In this document: positions 28,570-35,098 of the stretch, piece by piece | How positions within the stretch are numbered: position 1 is the first letter of the stretch | Layout of the letters: the number at the start of each line of letters is the position of its first letter | NCBI RefSeq assembly: GCF_004022705.2 | Contig: NZ_RZOY02000005.1 | Span: 1-64,000 of the forward strand | Length of the DNA: 64,000 nucleotides | Direction: 5' to 3' | DNA from: Mesorhizobium sp. M2D.F.Ca.ET.226.01.1.1 | GTDB taxonomy: Bacteria; Pseudomonadota; Alphaproteobacteria; Rhizobiales; Rhizobiaceae | The notes under the pieces: generated by a model | Seen by the model: only the letters and a program-made list of their open reading frames with translations | The model's database searches: none | What the model was told of the DNA's origin: nothing | Translations under genes and position numbers: made by a program

Positions 28570-28637
28570 GCAATTCCGGACGGAAGGCTACGGCGAAGTC
28601 GCCGAGCCTAACCGGGTCGCGCTTTTTCTGGAATTGC
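28570..28637. repeat. GCAATTCC/GGAATTGC palindromic repeat with internal insertion
   Basis: The arms GCAATTCC (28570-28577) and GGAATTGC (28630-28637) are perfect. Compared with the copy at 28153 the spacer is about 24 bases longer (GGCTACGGCGAAGTCGCCG is an extra hairpin). It ends one base before the stop codon of the oxidoreductase gene at 28639. Confidence 0.75.
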
Positions 28638-28638
28638 T

Positions 28639-29742
28639 CTAGCTGGCAGCCTTCATCCAATGCCGCATCGTCGTCACCGAACGCGCCAGTTGCGGCGCCG
28701 GATGGATTTCCTCGCCGAAGGCAGCCGCGGCGCGCCAGCCCCAGCGCGGGTCGGCGAGGAATGCGCGCGCCAGCGCCACCATGTCGGCGCGGCCATCGGC
28801 GACGATCGCCTCGGCCTGGCTCGGATCGTCGATCAGCCCCACGGCGCGTGTCGGAATGCCGGCGCCGTTGCGCACGGCTTCCGCCAGATGCACCTGGTAG
28901 CCGGGGCCGGGCGGCACCTGCTGCAGGGGCGAGTTACCGCCGCTGGAACAGCAGATATAGGCGATGCCATCGGCCTTCAGCGCCTTGGCCACCTCGATCG
29001 CGCCCTCGACGTCGAAACCGCCGTCGACCCATTCCTTCACCGAGAGGCGCGCGCCCAGCATCATGGACGGGGCGGCCTTCCTCACTGCCCTGGCGATTTC
29101 GACCGCAAAGCGCATGCGGTTTTCGAGCGACCCGCCCCAGCGGTCGGTCCGCTGGTTGGAGAGCGGCGAGAGGAACTGGAAGATCAGATAGCCATGCGCG
29201 GCGTGCAGTTCGGCAAAATCGAAGCCGGCGCGTTCGGCGCGCACGGCCGCTTGCGCAAAACGCCCAATGAGCTCCAGGATCTCGTCCTCCTCCAACGCGT
29301 GCGGCACATTCCAGCCCGTGTCGTAGGCTATGGCCGAGGCAGAAACGGTCTGCCAGGGATCTTCGCCCGGCTGCAGCGGACCGCCGCCTTCCCAGGGTCT
29401 GCGGTTGGAGGCCTTGCGGCCGGCATGGGCAAGCTGGACTCCGAACTTCGTACCGGGCGCGGCGACGCGCCTGGCGGCATCGAGCGTGCGCTTGGCGGCC
29501 GCCTCATTGTCGTCCGAATAGAGGCCGAGGCAGCCATGCGAGATGCGTCCGCGCCGCTCGACGTCGGTCATCTCGACGGTCACCATGCCAGCGCCCGACA
29601 TTGCCAGGTTCATCCAGTGATACAGATGCCAGTCGCTGGCCGAGCCGTCCTCGGCCGAATACTGGCACATGGGGGCGACCGCGATACGGTTGGGGAAGGT
29701 GAGGCCGCCGAGGGTGATCGGCTGGAAAAGCGATGACGTCAT
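28639..29742 (-). CDS. NADH:flavin oxidoreductase, Old Yellow Enzyme family (YqjM type)
   Basis: A 367-residue FMN-dependent ene-reductase that reduces activated C=C bonds using NAD(P)H. The TIM-barrel sequence shows LTFPNRIAVAPMCQYSAEDG near residue 14, the FMN/substrate motif QLAHAGRKAS near 103, the AELHAAHGYLIFQFLSPLSN segment near 174 with its conserved His pair region, and VALARAFLADPRW near 325. The Cys in APMCQYS is the YqjM-type tuning residue. The physiological substrate is unknown. The gene stands alone; its stop codon is one base from a repeat. Confidence 0.92.
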   Translation of the reverse strand: MTSSLFQPITLGGLTFPNRIAVAPMCQYSAEDGSASDWHLYHWMNLAMSGAGMVTVEMTDVERRGRISHGCLGLYSDDNEAAAKRTLDAARRVAAPGTKFGVQLAHAGRKASNRRPWEGGGPLQPGEDPWQTVSASAIAYDTGWNVPHALEEDEILELIGRFAQAAVRAERAGFDFAELHAAHGYLIFQFLSPLSNQRTDRWGGSLENRMRFAVEIARAVRKAAPSMMLGARLSVKEWVDGGFDVEGAIEVAKALKADGIAYICCSSGGNSPLQQVPPGPGYQVHLAEAVRNGAGIPTRAVGLIDDPSQAEAIVADGRADMVALARAFLADPRWGWRAAAAFGEEIHPAPQLARSVTTMRHWMKAAS

Positions 29743-29895
29743 GAATGGGCTCCTGGGAGAGATACCGCTATCTAGTCAGCCGCTACGCGTCGCGCCAGAC
29801 ACGAGCCGGTGAAACTCCCTCTGGACCAGTCGGTTTCCGGGATTGCGCGGGTCATCGTTCGCCGTTACCCCTTTGCGGCCAATACGGAGGTCGTC

Positions 29896-30474
29896 ATGGA
29901 AGATCGCGTTCGCATCCGTTCGGAAGAGGTTCTTTCGGACGACTGGGCCGTGCTGAAGAAGACAGTGCTCGATTATCGCCGCCGCGACGGGCGATGGGAG
30001 ACGCAGACTCGCCAGACCTACGATCGCGGCGACGGCGCGGTCATCCTGCCGTTCGACCCTGAGCGCCAGACGGTGCTCCTGGTGCGGCAGTTCCGCTTCC
30101 CGGCTTACGCCGTGGGCCATCGCGAGCCGCTGATCGAGGCCTGCGCCGGCCTGCTCGACGAAAACGATCCCGAAACCGCTATCCGCAAGGAAGCGGAGGA
30201 GGAACTGGGTTACCACCTCAAGGACGTCGAGCGGCTGTTTTCGCCGTTCATGAGCCCGGGCAGCGTGACGGAGCGGCTGTGGTTCTTCACCGCGCGCTAT
30301 TCGCCGGCCGACCGCATTTCCGACGGCGGCGGCTCACCAGAGGAAGGCGAGGACATCGAGGTTCTGGAAATGCCGTTGGACGAGGCGCTGGCCGGCATCG
30401 CCGACGGCCGCATCGTCGATGCCAAGACGATCATCCTGATCCAGCATCTGAAGCTCAATCCGATCAAGGTTTGA
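29896..30474 (+). CDS. nudK: NUDIX hydrolase, NudK-like (ADP-ribose or GDP-mannose pyrophosphatase)
   Basis: A 192-residue enzyme. The start MEDRVRIRSEEVLSDDWAVL and the phrase QTRQTYDRGDGAVILPFDPE are typical of the NudK/ADP-sugar pyrophosphatase group. The NUDIX box has EACAGLLDENDPETAIRKEA then EEELGY, with the E residues needed for Mg2+. It probably hydrolyses GDP-mannose or a related sugar nucleotide. ATG 29896 has a strong GGAGG at 29886-29890; a GTG 87 bases upstream in frame is therefore rejected. Confidence 0.88.
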   Translation: MEDRVRIRSEEVLSDDWAVLKKTVLDYRRRDGRWETQTRQTYDRGDGAVILPFDPERQTVLLVRQFRFPAYAVGHREPLIEACAGLLDENDPETAIRKEAEEELGYHLKDVERLFSPFMSPGSVTERLWFFTARYSPADRISDGGGSPEEGEDIEVLEMPLDEALAGIADGRIVDAKTIILIQHLKLNPIKV

Positions 30475-30498
30475 GCCTGTCTTCGGCTACAATGCTTC

Positions 30499-30567
30499 GG
30501 CGTTGGTGGCCTGCCACCCGAAGCTCCCCTTCGCCAAGGCTTCGGAGGACTTGTCGAAGAGCGAAGG
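30499..30567. repeat. Inverted repeat downstream of tRNA-Leu
   Basis: The segment begins CCACCCGAAGC and ends GCGAAGGGTGG, with several CTTCG/CGAAG blocks between, so it can form a long imperfect hairpin. It lies directly beyond the encoded CCA end of the leftward tRNA-Leu and may end its transcript. Confidence 0.5.
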
Positions 30568-30568
30568 G

Positions 30569-30654
30569 TGGTGCGGACGACGGGAATCGAACCCGTACGA
30601 TCAGAGATCGAGGGATTTTAAGTCCCTTGCGTCTACCAATTCCGCCACGTCCGC
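30569..30654 (-). tRNA. tRNA-Leu (anticodon UAA), CCA encoded
   Basis: On the minus strand the gene starts GCGGACGTGGCGG and its acceptor stem closes with CGTCCGC, discriminator A and an encoded CCA (30569-30571). The D-loop contains AATTGGTAGACGC. The anticodon stem AGGGA/TCCCT encloses the loop CTTAAAA, giving anticodon TAA. A long variable arm of the class II type (TCGATCTCTGATCGT) and the T-loop GTTCGATTC are present. Length is 86 bases with CCA. All class II leucine tRNA features are visible, and a relic integrase gene lies 20 bases from its 5' end. Confidence 0.96.
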
Positions 30655-30673
30655 GCGCCGCGATTTCAAGCAC

Positions 30674-31048
30674 TTAAGGCGGTTCCGATCTACCCCTGAG
30701 GTCAAATTGGCACCGAGACCCTTCCGCGCCCGTTCTCATCGCAACCTCGATCGCCGCTGCCGCGCCTTCGTCCGACTTCTTGAAGACGTGGGCGTAGACC
30801 GATAGCGTGACCACGGCGACGCATGCCCTAACCGACGGCTGATTGCAACAAACATCGAGGCCGCCAGCAATCAGGGCGGAGGCGTGGGTGTGACGCATAT
30901 AGTGAAAGCGGACCTTGGGAATGTCGGGGGCAGGGGCCATCCTTGCCGGCTTTCCGTACCGGTCGATCGCATCGCGCCATGCGCCAGAGACGCGACACGG
31001 CGCTACCAGGCCGGGCGGCAATCGTCGTTGCCGCGAACAACTACCCAA
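30674..31048 (-). pseudogene. Tyrosine recombinase (phage-type integrase) remnant with compensated frameshifts
   Basis: This 124-codon frame is the C-terminal part of a tyrosine integrase: KVRFHYMRHTHASALIAGGLDV carries the catalytic H-x-x-R, and LSVYAHVFKKSDEGAAAAIE carries the nucleophile Tyr. Between them the frame reads CCNQPSVRACVAV, but the adjacent frame reads VAISRRLGHASP, the expected LGH motif. So an inserted base near 30853 and a deletion near 30813 cancel. The N-terminal two thirds are missing. The protein would be inactive. Its position beside tRNA-Leu marks a former integration site. Confidence 0.8.
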
Positions 31049-31130
31049 GCGTTGCCACGCTCAGCAACGTCACCGAGAACTTGACGCTGACGGCTCAATC
31101 GCGGTGCCGAGCAGACCGAAGGCTGAAGCG

Positions 31131-31274
31131 CTAATTGATCCTGACGAGACCTTGGAAGTTCTCGGTCTCGATCCACCGGTGCTTCAACTTGGCAGAGTAG
31201 ACCCCGCCGTTTGCCATGCTGTCCCAAACGAAGAACGCCGCAACGGCGGCGACGATCAGCAGAACCGGTCGCAT
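31131..31274 (-). CDS. Micro-protein with one membrane segment or signal peptide (paralogue of 32196-32345)
   Basis: A 47-residue frame starting MRPVLLIVAAVAAFFVWDSM, which is a hydrophobic helix followed by ANGGVYSAKLKHRW and the tail ENFQGLVRIN. The related frame at 32196-32345 (49 residues) has MRP, then VAAFFVWDGLAN and ENFQGLVRVSWN. The shared N-terminal helix and ENFQGLVR ending show common ancestry and support both as real genes. The function is unknown; it is probably membrane-anchored or periplasmic. Confidence 0.6.
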   Translation of the reverse strand: MRPVLLIVAAVAAFFVWDSMANGGVYSAKLKHRWIETENFQGLVRIN

Positions 31275-31747
31275 TGCGGAACCTACGCGGCGAGCGGAGC
31301 GGCTTTGATGCCACCGTGCGCACGCATCCGCAGTACCAGCAGCCGCGTCGCTGCGAATGGAGCCAAAACGATAAACGTCATCGCTATGCTTACGGCGACT
31401 GAGGCGAGGCAGATCCCACCGGGGGCGTAGCAAACGGCTTCCATGATCTAATCACCTTCCCTTTCCAATCCGCAATAGGGAAGGCCAACCGAGATTGTGG
31501 GCCGGCCTTCCCGCCGTACCTAGAACCAATCCTTTGCCTGTAGGGTTTCGGAGTCAAAGGAAAATTAGCAATTCGTTAACTGTGACTTGCTTGGAACCAT
31601 CACGCCGCTCTGCGCATAGGTCACTGAACCATAAGGAGAATTTTGCCAATTAACTTTGAGCTGAATATGCGGACGTTAAGCCATGAATGACGGGCTAAAG
31701 GTCTGGCCCTAAAATATAGCCAGTTATTCGCGTCGCTCATGCTGCGC
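31275..31747. other. Gene-poor region in the tRNA-Leu-linked island scar
   Basis: This 473-bp stretch has no convincing gene. It includes an inverted repeat, GGGAAGGCC (31478-31486) and GGCCTTCCC (31504-31512), and AT-rich sequence from about 31520 to 31730. AAGGAG at 31638-31643 precedes a 15-codon open frame that I do not consider a gene. Confidence 0.45.
31478..31512. repeat. 9-bp perfect inverted repeat
   Basis: GGGAAGGCC and GGCCTTCCC pair across a 17-base loop. There is no T tract on either side; it could be an RNA hairpin near the end of a decayed transcript. Confidence 0.5.
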
Positions 31748-31903
31748 TTACCTGATCAGGTTGGCACAGGTGGCTGCGGGGGAAGGATTGGAGACGCGCA
31801 GTTCGCGGACGCACGACTGATATGGCCCGAAATAGATGAACATGGCGGCGGCGATCACGATCGCCGCTGCAATTATCAAGGCGCCCTTGATCGTGGAGTT
31901 CAT
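31748..31903 (-). CDS. Small membrane protein (51 residues)
   Basis: The frame starts MNSTIKGALIIAAAIVIAAAM, a single hydrophobic helix, followed by FIYFGPYQSCVRELRVSNP and CANLIR, with two Cys that would lie on the periplasmic side. Similar short proteins with a YFGPYQSCVR-like segment occur in rhizobial genomes by recollection, not by search. The gene is probably real because the membrane helix is followed by a conserved-looking tail. No function can be assigned. Confidence 0.55.
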   Translation of the reverse strand: MNSTIKGALIIAAAIVIAAAMFIYFGPYQSCVRELRVSNPSPAATCANLIR

Positions 31904-32122
31904 CTCGCGCGTCCGTAGCGTGCCGCTGGATGATCGTGGCATCCAAAGCCGGCGCTTGGCAATCGGCCGCGGCTGTTGCCGCATTGAAAGAAAACTCGCT
32001 GGGCGAGGCGCCGCCACCTCAAAGCCCGACGAGCCTAAAAACTGATCGGAATACCGCGCATTTCGGCGGGGTTCTCGGCCTAAAGTGGTCGCCCGACACC
32101 TTTGCCAATGTGACGTATCTTA

Positions 32123-32150
32123 CAGTTGTAGACGATCATTTCTACAACTG
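32123..32150. promoter_or_regulatory. 10-bp perfect inverted repeat (operator-like)
   Basis: CAGTTGTAGA (32123-32132) and TCTACAACTG (32141-32150) are separated by eight bases (CGATCATT). No T tract follows on either strand, so a protein-binding site is more likely than a terminator. It sits between two small leftward genes (31748-31903 and 32196-32345). The regulator is unknown. Confidence 0.4.
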
Positions 32151-32195
32151 ATCAGTGCAAAGCATTGGCATGCCTGTTTGGGTTGGGATGCTTGG

Positions 32196-32345
32196 CTAAT
32201 TCCACGAGACCCTGACAAGGCCTTGGAAGTTCTCCACTTGGTCAGCCGTTTTCATTAGCGCAATTCGATAAGCACTCTTGTTTGCCAAACCGTCCCAGAC
32301 AAAGAATGCGGCAACCGCGGCAGCGATCAGAAGGATCGGTCGCAT
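32196..32345 (-). CDS. Micro-protein paralogue of 31131-31274
   Basis: This 49-residue frame (MRPILLIAAAVAAFFVWDGL, then ANKSAYRIAL, ending ENFQGLVRVSWN) is too short for most gene callers. It matches the 47-residue protein 0.9 kb away at both ends: the MRP(I/V)LLI helix with VAAFFVWD and the ENFQGLVR tail, while the middle differs. A hydrophobic helix suggests it is anchored in the inner membrane. The conserved ends argue that it is a true, duplicated gene of the island scar. Confidence 0.6.
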   Translation of the reverse strand: MRPILLIAAAVAAFFVWDGLANKSAYRIALMKTADQVENFQGLVRVSWN

Positions 32346-32596
32346 CGGAACCTCCCTCAAAGTCCCCGTACTCGCCGACCTATTATGATCCTGTCAGCCC
32401 CCTAATACAAGTAAATGCTAATATATTGATATGCCTGGTTCGAGCCGAGCAGCGTCGCCGACATATCGTTAGTGGCTGGCCAGACCATCGTCGCGCGTGC
32501 GGATTTAATATTAGCGATGTGTAAAATGCAAAGCTCGGCAAACCGGTCTCATTAGCCTTTGGCTGCCAGTATCGAGCCGGCTTTGATGGTGGAACC

Positions 32597-32824
32597 ATGC
32601 GTGGGCCAGGCTGGATCCGGGGGCTACGGGAGGAGGAGGCGCGGCAGCTCCGCCGCGAGATCGAGCGGCTCGAGCGCGATCTGATCAAAGCCGCCAATTC
32701 GAAAGCCAAATACAGCCTGCACGACGTCGCCCACACGCTGCGCTGGCAGAAAGCCCGGCTCCAGCGATTGGAGGAATGCCTCGCCGCGATGCCGGCCGGA
32801 AAGATCGCTTCGGACGGGTCCTGA
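32597..32824 (+). CDS. Small coiled-coil hypothetical protein
   Basis: A 75-residue, highly charged protein. It starts MRGPGWIRGLREEEARQLRR and runs as a continuous helix with heptad-like Leu spacing (EIERLERDLIKAANSKAKY), then HTLRWQKARLQRLEECLAAM. A ribosome-like GGTGGA lies 5 bases ahead of ATG 32597. I do not recognise a family. The antisense frame across this region shows only low-complexity Arg/Ser, supporting the forward reading. Confidence 0.5.
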   Translation: MRGPGWIRGLREEEARQLRREIERLERDLIKAANSKAKYSLHDVAHTLRWQKARLQRLEECLAAMPAGKIASDGS

Positions 32825-33079
32825 TCGGCCCGATTGCCTTGCGTCGAGGCTTAACCACTACCGGTCCCGCGCTTGCGGAGCAGGGGCGCATTGGAAAGTG
32901 GCGCGATCGCGGAATTACGGTTTGCGAGGATGCCGTTAGGTTAACCCACAAGGCGGCTCGATCCGCCGAGGCCGGCGTCTATCAGGCCCCTACCCATTTC
33001 CCCGCCCCCTGCGGGCGCCGGCCACCTGATTTCCAAAAGATCTCCGAGATAAAGGGCATCGCCGCGACAGCGGCAAGCC

Positions 33080-33736
33080 TCAGAATTTGTAACTGAAATT
33101 CACGCCGAGCGTCTGCAGCTTCACGTCCTGGTCGCGGTCGGTGAAAGTGTCTTGAGCATCGAAATGCTCCTTTCCGAAATCATAGTAGCGGTATTGCGCG
33201 CCGACGACGACATTGTTGGTCAACGCATAGTCGACGCCGGCGCCGAGCGTCCAGCCGGTGCTGGTGCGGGTTTGGGCAGAGACCGTGCCTGCCGTCTGTG
33301 AAGTCTCGATGCCGGCAAAAGCGATGCCGCCAATGCCGTAGAGCAGCACGCGATCCATGGCGTAGCCTGCCTTGGCATTGATCGATCCGAACCATTTCAC
33401 GTCGGTGCCGAATGTATTTGCCGGGCCGGCCTCGGCGGAGCCGTCGATCGAGGCGTGGTTGAGATCGGCCTCGGCGCCGAGCACGGCCTGATCGAACTGC
33501 CAGAGTCCCGCGACATGGCCGCCGACGAAACCGCCGTCGATGTCGGGCTTGACCGATCCGCCATCGACCGTGATGTCGGACCGGCCCCAACCATAGCCGG
33601 CCTGCATGCCGGCGTAGTAACCGGTCCAGTCGAAGCCGGGCGCCGTCATCGGCAGATCGGCACCCATGTCCGCTGCCCAGGCAGACCCGGACAGCAGGGC
33701 AAGAAAGCCGGCACTGGCGAGCGTCAACCGACGCAT
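33080..33736 (-). CDS. Omp25/Omp31-like outer membrane beta-barrel protein
   Basis: A 218-residue outer membrane protein of the OmpA-like porin family known from Brucella and rhizobia. It has a signal peptide (MRRLTLASAGFLALLSGSAWA, cleavage before ADMG), then DWTGYYAGMQAGYGWGRS near residue 36, alternating strands, and the end VNFSYKF with the C-terminal Phe needed for barrel insertion. Eight strands are likely. The ribosome site GGAGTG precedes ATG 33736. It may contribute to membrane stability or host contact. Confidence 0.9.
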   Translation of the reverse strand: MRRLTLASAGFLALLSGSAWAADMGADLPMTAPGFDWTGYYAGMQAGYGWGRSDITVDGGSVKPDIDGGFVGGHVAGLWQFDQAVLGAEADLNHASIDGSAEAGPANTFGTDVKWFGSINAKAGYAMDRVLLYGIGGIAFAGIETSQTAGTVSAQTRTSTGWTLGAGVDYALTNNVVVGAQYRYYDFGKEHFDAQDTFTDRDQDVKLQTLGVNFSYKF

Positions 33737-33828
33737 CGAGCACTCCGAAATGGCGGTTCCGAAAGACACTTTCGTCGCAACCTAGCTCCAATCGCCGCGA
33801 AACGGAATTGCAAGCCTGCAACAGTGGT

Positions 33829-34041
33829 TTACGTCGGTGGATTGCGGACGCGGTCTTGCAGGTCGCGCCGCTTCTCCTCGGGCGAGGCCAGCCGGCCAAA
33901 AGCGTATTCGGCGAGCAGAGAGCCCGCGATAAAGATCGCGATCGGAACGACCCATGCCCAGAACGAATGCAAGGCGAAGAAGGCCAGGCCGGCCAAGGCT
34001 GCCGACACCACGAGGATCGCGAACCTGATCGTCTGCGCCAT
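33829..34041 (-). CDS. Small two-helix membrane protein
   Basis: A 70-residue protein with two hydrophobic helices (about residues 5-24 and 28-48) and a basic soluble tail (SPEEKRRDLQDRVRNPP). ATG 34041 is used; the TTG three bases before is less likely. I do not recognise a family. It lies between the outer membrane protein gene and a hydrolase gene, all on the minus strand but not obviously one operon. Confidence 0.6.
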   Translation of the reverse strand: MAQTIRFAILVVSAALAGLAFFALHSFWAWVVPIAIFIAGSLLAEYAFGRLASPEEKRRDLQDRVRNPPT

Positions 34042-34099
34042 CAACTGCCGATCCGGATGATCAAAGGGGCGGGCTATTCTTCATGCCCGCCCGGACTGT

Positions 34100-34951
34100 T
34101 TATTTGGCATCGATGAAATCGAGCGCCGCCTGGCTGTATTCGTCCGGCGCCTGCAGCATGGCGAAATGGCTGGCGTTGGGCAGAATGATCAGCTTCGCGC
34201 CCGGTATGACAGAGGCCATATATTCCGTATGCTCGCGCTTGATCGCCTCGTCATGGTCGCCGGCGACGATCGCGGTCGGCGTGGTGATCTTGCCGAGCTG
34301 CTCCTTGGTCCAGGCTGGCTGCGATTCCCACATATGACTGATCTGCGCGACGAAGGCGTCATACTGGTCAGGCGTCTTCGACATTTTCTTGTAGTCGCGC
34401 CCGGAACGCTCGATGTAGGCGGCGAAGGTCTTGTTGGTCAGGACGCCGGGGTCGACGCCGTCGGTGGTGACGTTGGCGGCCTGCGCGAAGAGCCTCGTCA
34501 GCCGCTCGGGATGATGAAGCGCGATGTCGATGCCGATGATGCCGCCGTCGCTCCAGCCGACCAGGGCGGTCTTGTCGACCTTGAGGAAATCCAGCAGCGC
34601 CAGATAATCCGAGGCCATGAGGTCGTAGCCATAGGGCTCGTCGGTGCGGGTCGAACGGCCGTGGCCGCGGCTGTCGGCAACGATCACCTTGTGGGTCTTG
34701 GAGAGGGTCGCCACCTGGCTCGCCCAGATATCAGCATGGCCGAGGCCGCCATGGATGAGCAGCACCGGGTCGCCCGTGCCGAACACGGCGTAGTACATCT
34801 GGATGCCGTTGACGGGCGCGTAGCCGCTTTCGTCGGGTTTGGGCATCGCCGCCGGCTCCGGCAGGGTCTGCCAGCGCTCCTCGGCCATGGCCAGCGCGGT
34901 CGATGCGATGAACAAAAGGACGGTGGCGAACGCTTTCCAGAAACGGGTCAT
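34100..34951 (-). CDS. Secreted alpha/beta hydrolase
   Basis: A 283-residue alpha/beta hydrolase with a Sec signal peptide (FATVLLFIASTALAMAEE, cleavage near residue 23). The fold motifs are PVLLIHGGLGHADIW near residue 60, the oxyanion region DSRGHGRSTR, the nucleophile elbow GWSDGGIIGIDIAL near 127 (Ser), and LPNASHFAMLQAP with the catalytic His. It resembles 3-oxoadipate enol-lactonase-type and esterase-type hydrolases, but export to the periplasm points to a different substrate. It is divergent from the adenine deaminase gene. Confidence 0.88.
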   Translation of the reverse strand: MTRFWKAFATVLLFIASTALAMAEERWQTLPEPAAMPKPDESGYAPVNGIQMYYAVFGTGDPVLLIHGGLGHADIWASQVATLSKTHKVIVADSRGHGRSTRTDEPYGYDLMASDYLALLDFLKVDKTALVGWSDGGIIGIDIALHHPERLTRLFAQAANVTTDGVDPGVLTNKTFAAYIERSGRDYKKMSKTPDQYDAFVAQISHMWESQPAWTKEQLGKITTPTAIVAGDHDEAIKREHTEYMASVIPGAKLIILPNASHFAMLQAPDEYSQAALDFIDAK

Positions 34952-35098
34952 CCTTCCCCTCCGACGGTTCGTTTCGGCAACCAGCATCGCCTTTCGCCTG
35001 GAATAGTCAACAAGCGTGGGTTTGCGTCTGAGGCCAAACGGAGGCTCTGGCTCCGCGCGCCGACATTTGCCACAGTGGCTTATGCAGAGGACTCGCCC

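Noticed and set aside
30541..31048. Possible attachment-site duplication of the tRNA-Leu 3' end
   Set aside because: I looked for a second copy of the GGTTCGATTCCCGTC segment in the island region and saw none in the window; the boundary of the former element cannot be set.
34166..35098. Long in-frame upstream extension of adenine deaminase
   Set aside because: The segment is antisense to the alpha/beta hydrolase gene and has no similarity to amidohydrolases; ATG 35099 gives the standard N-terminus.
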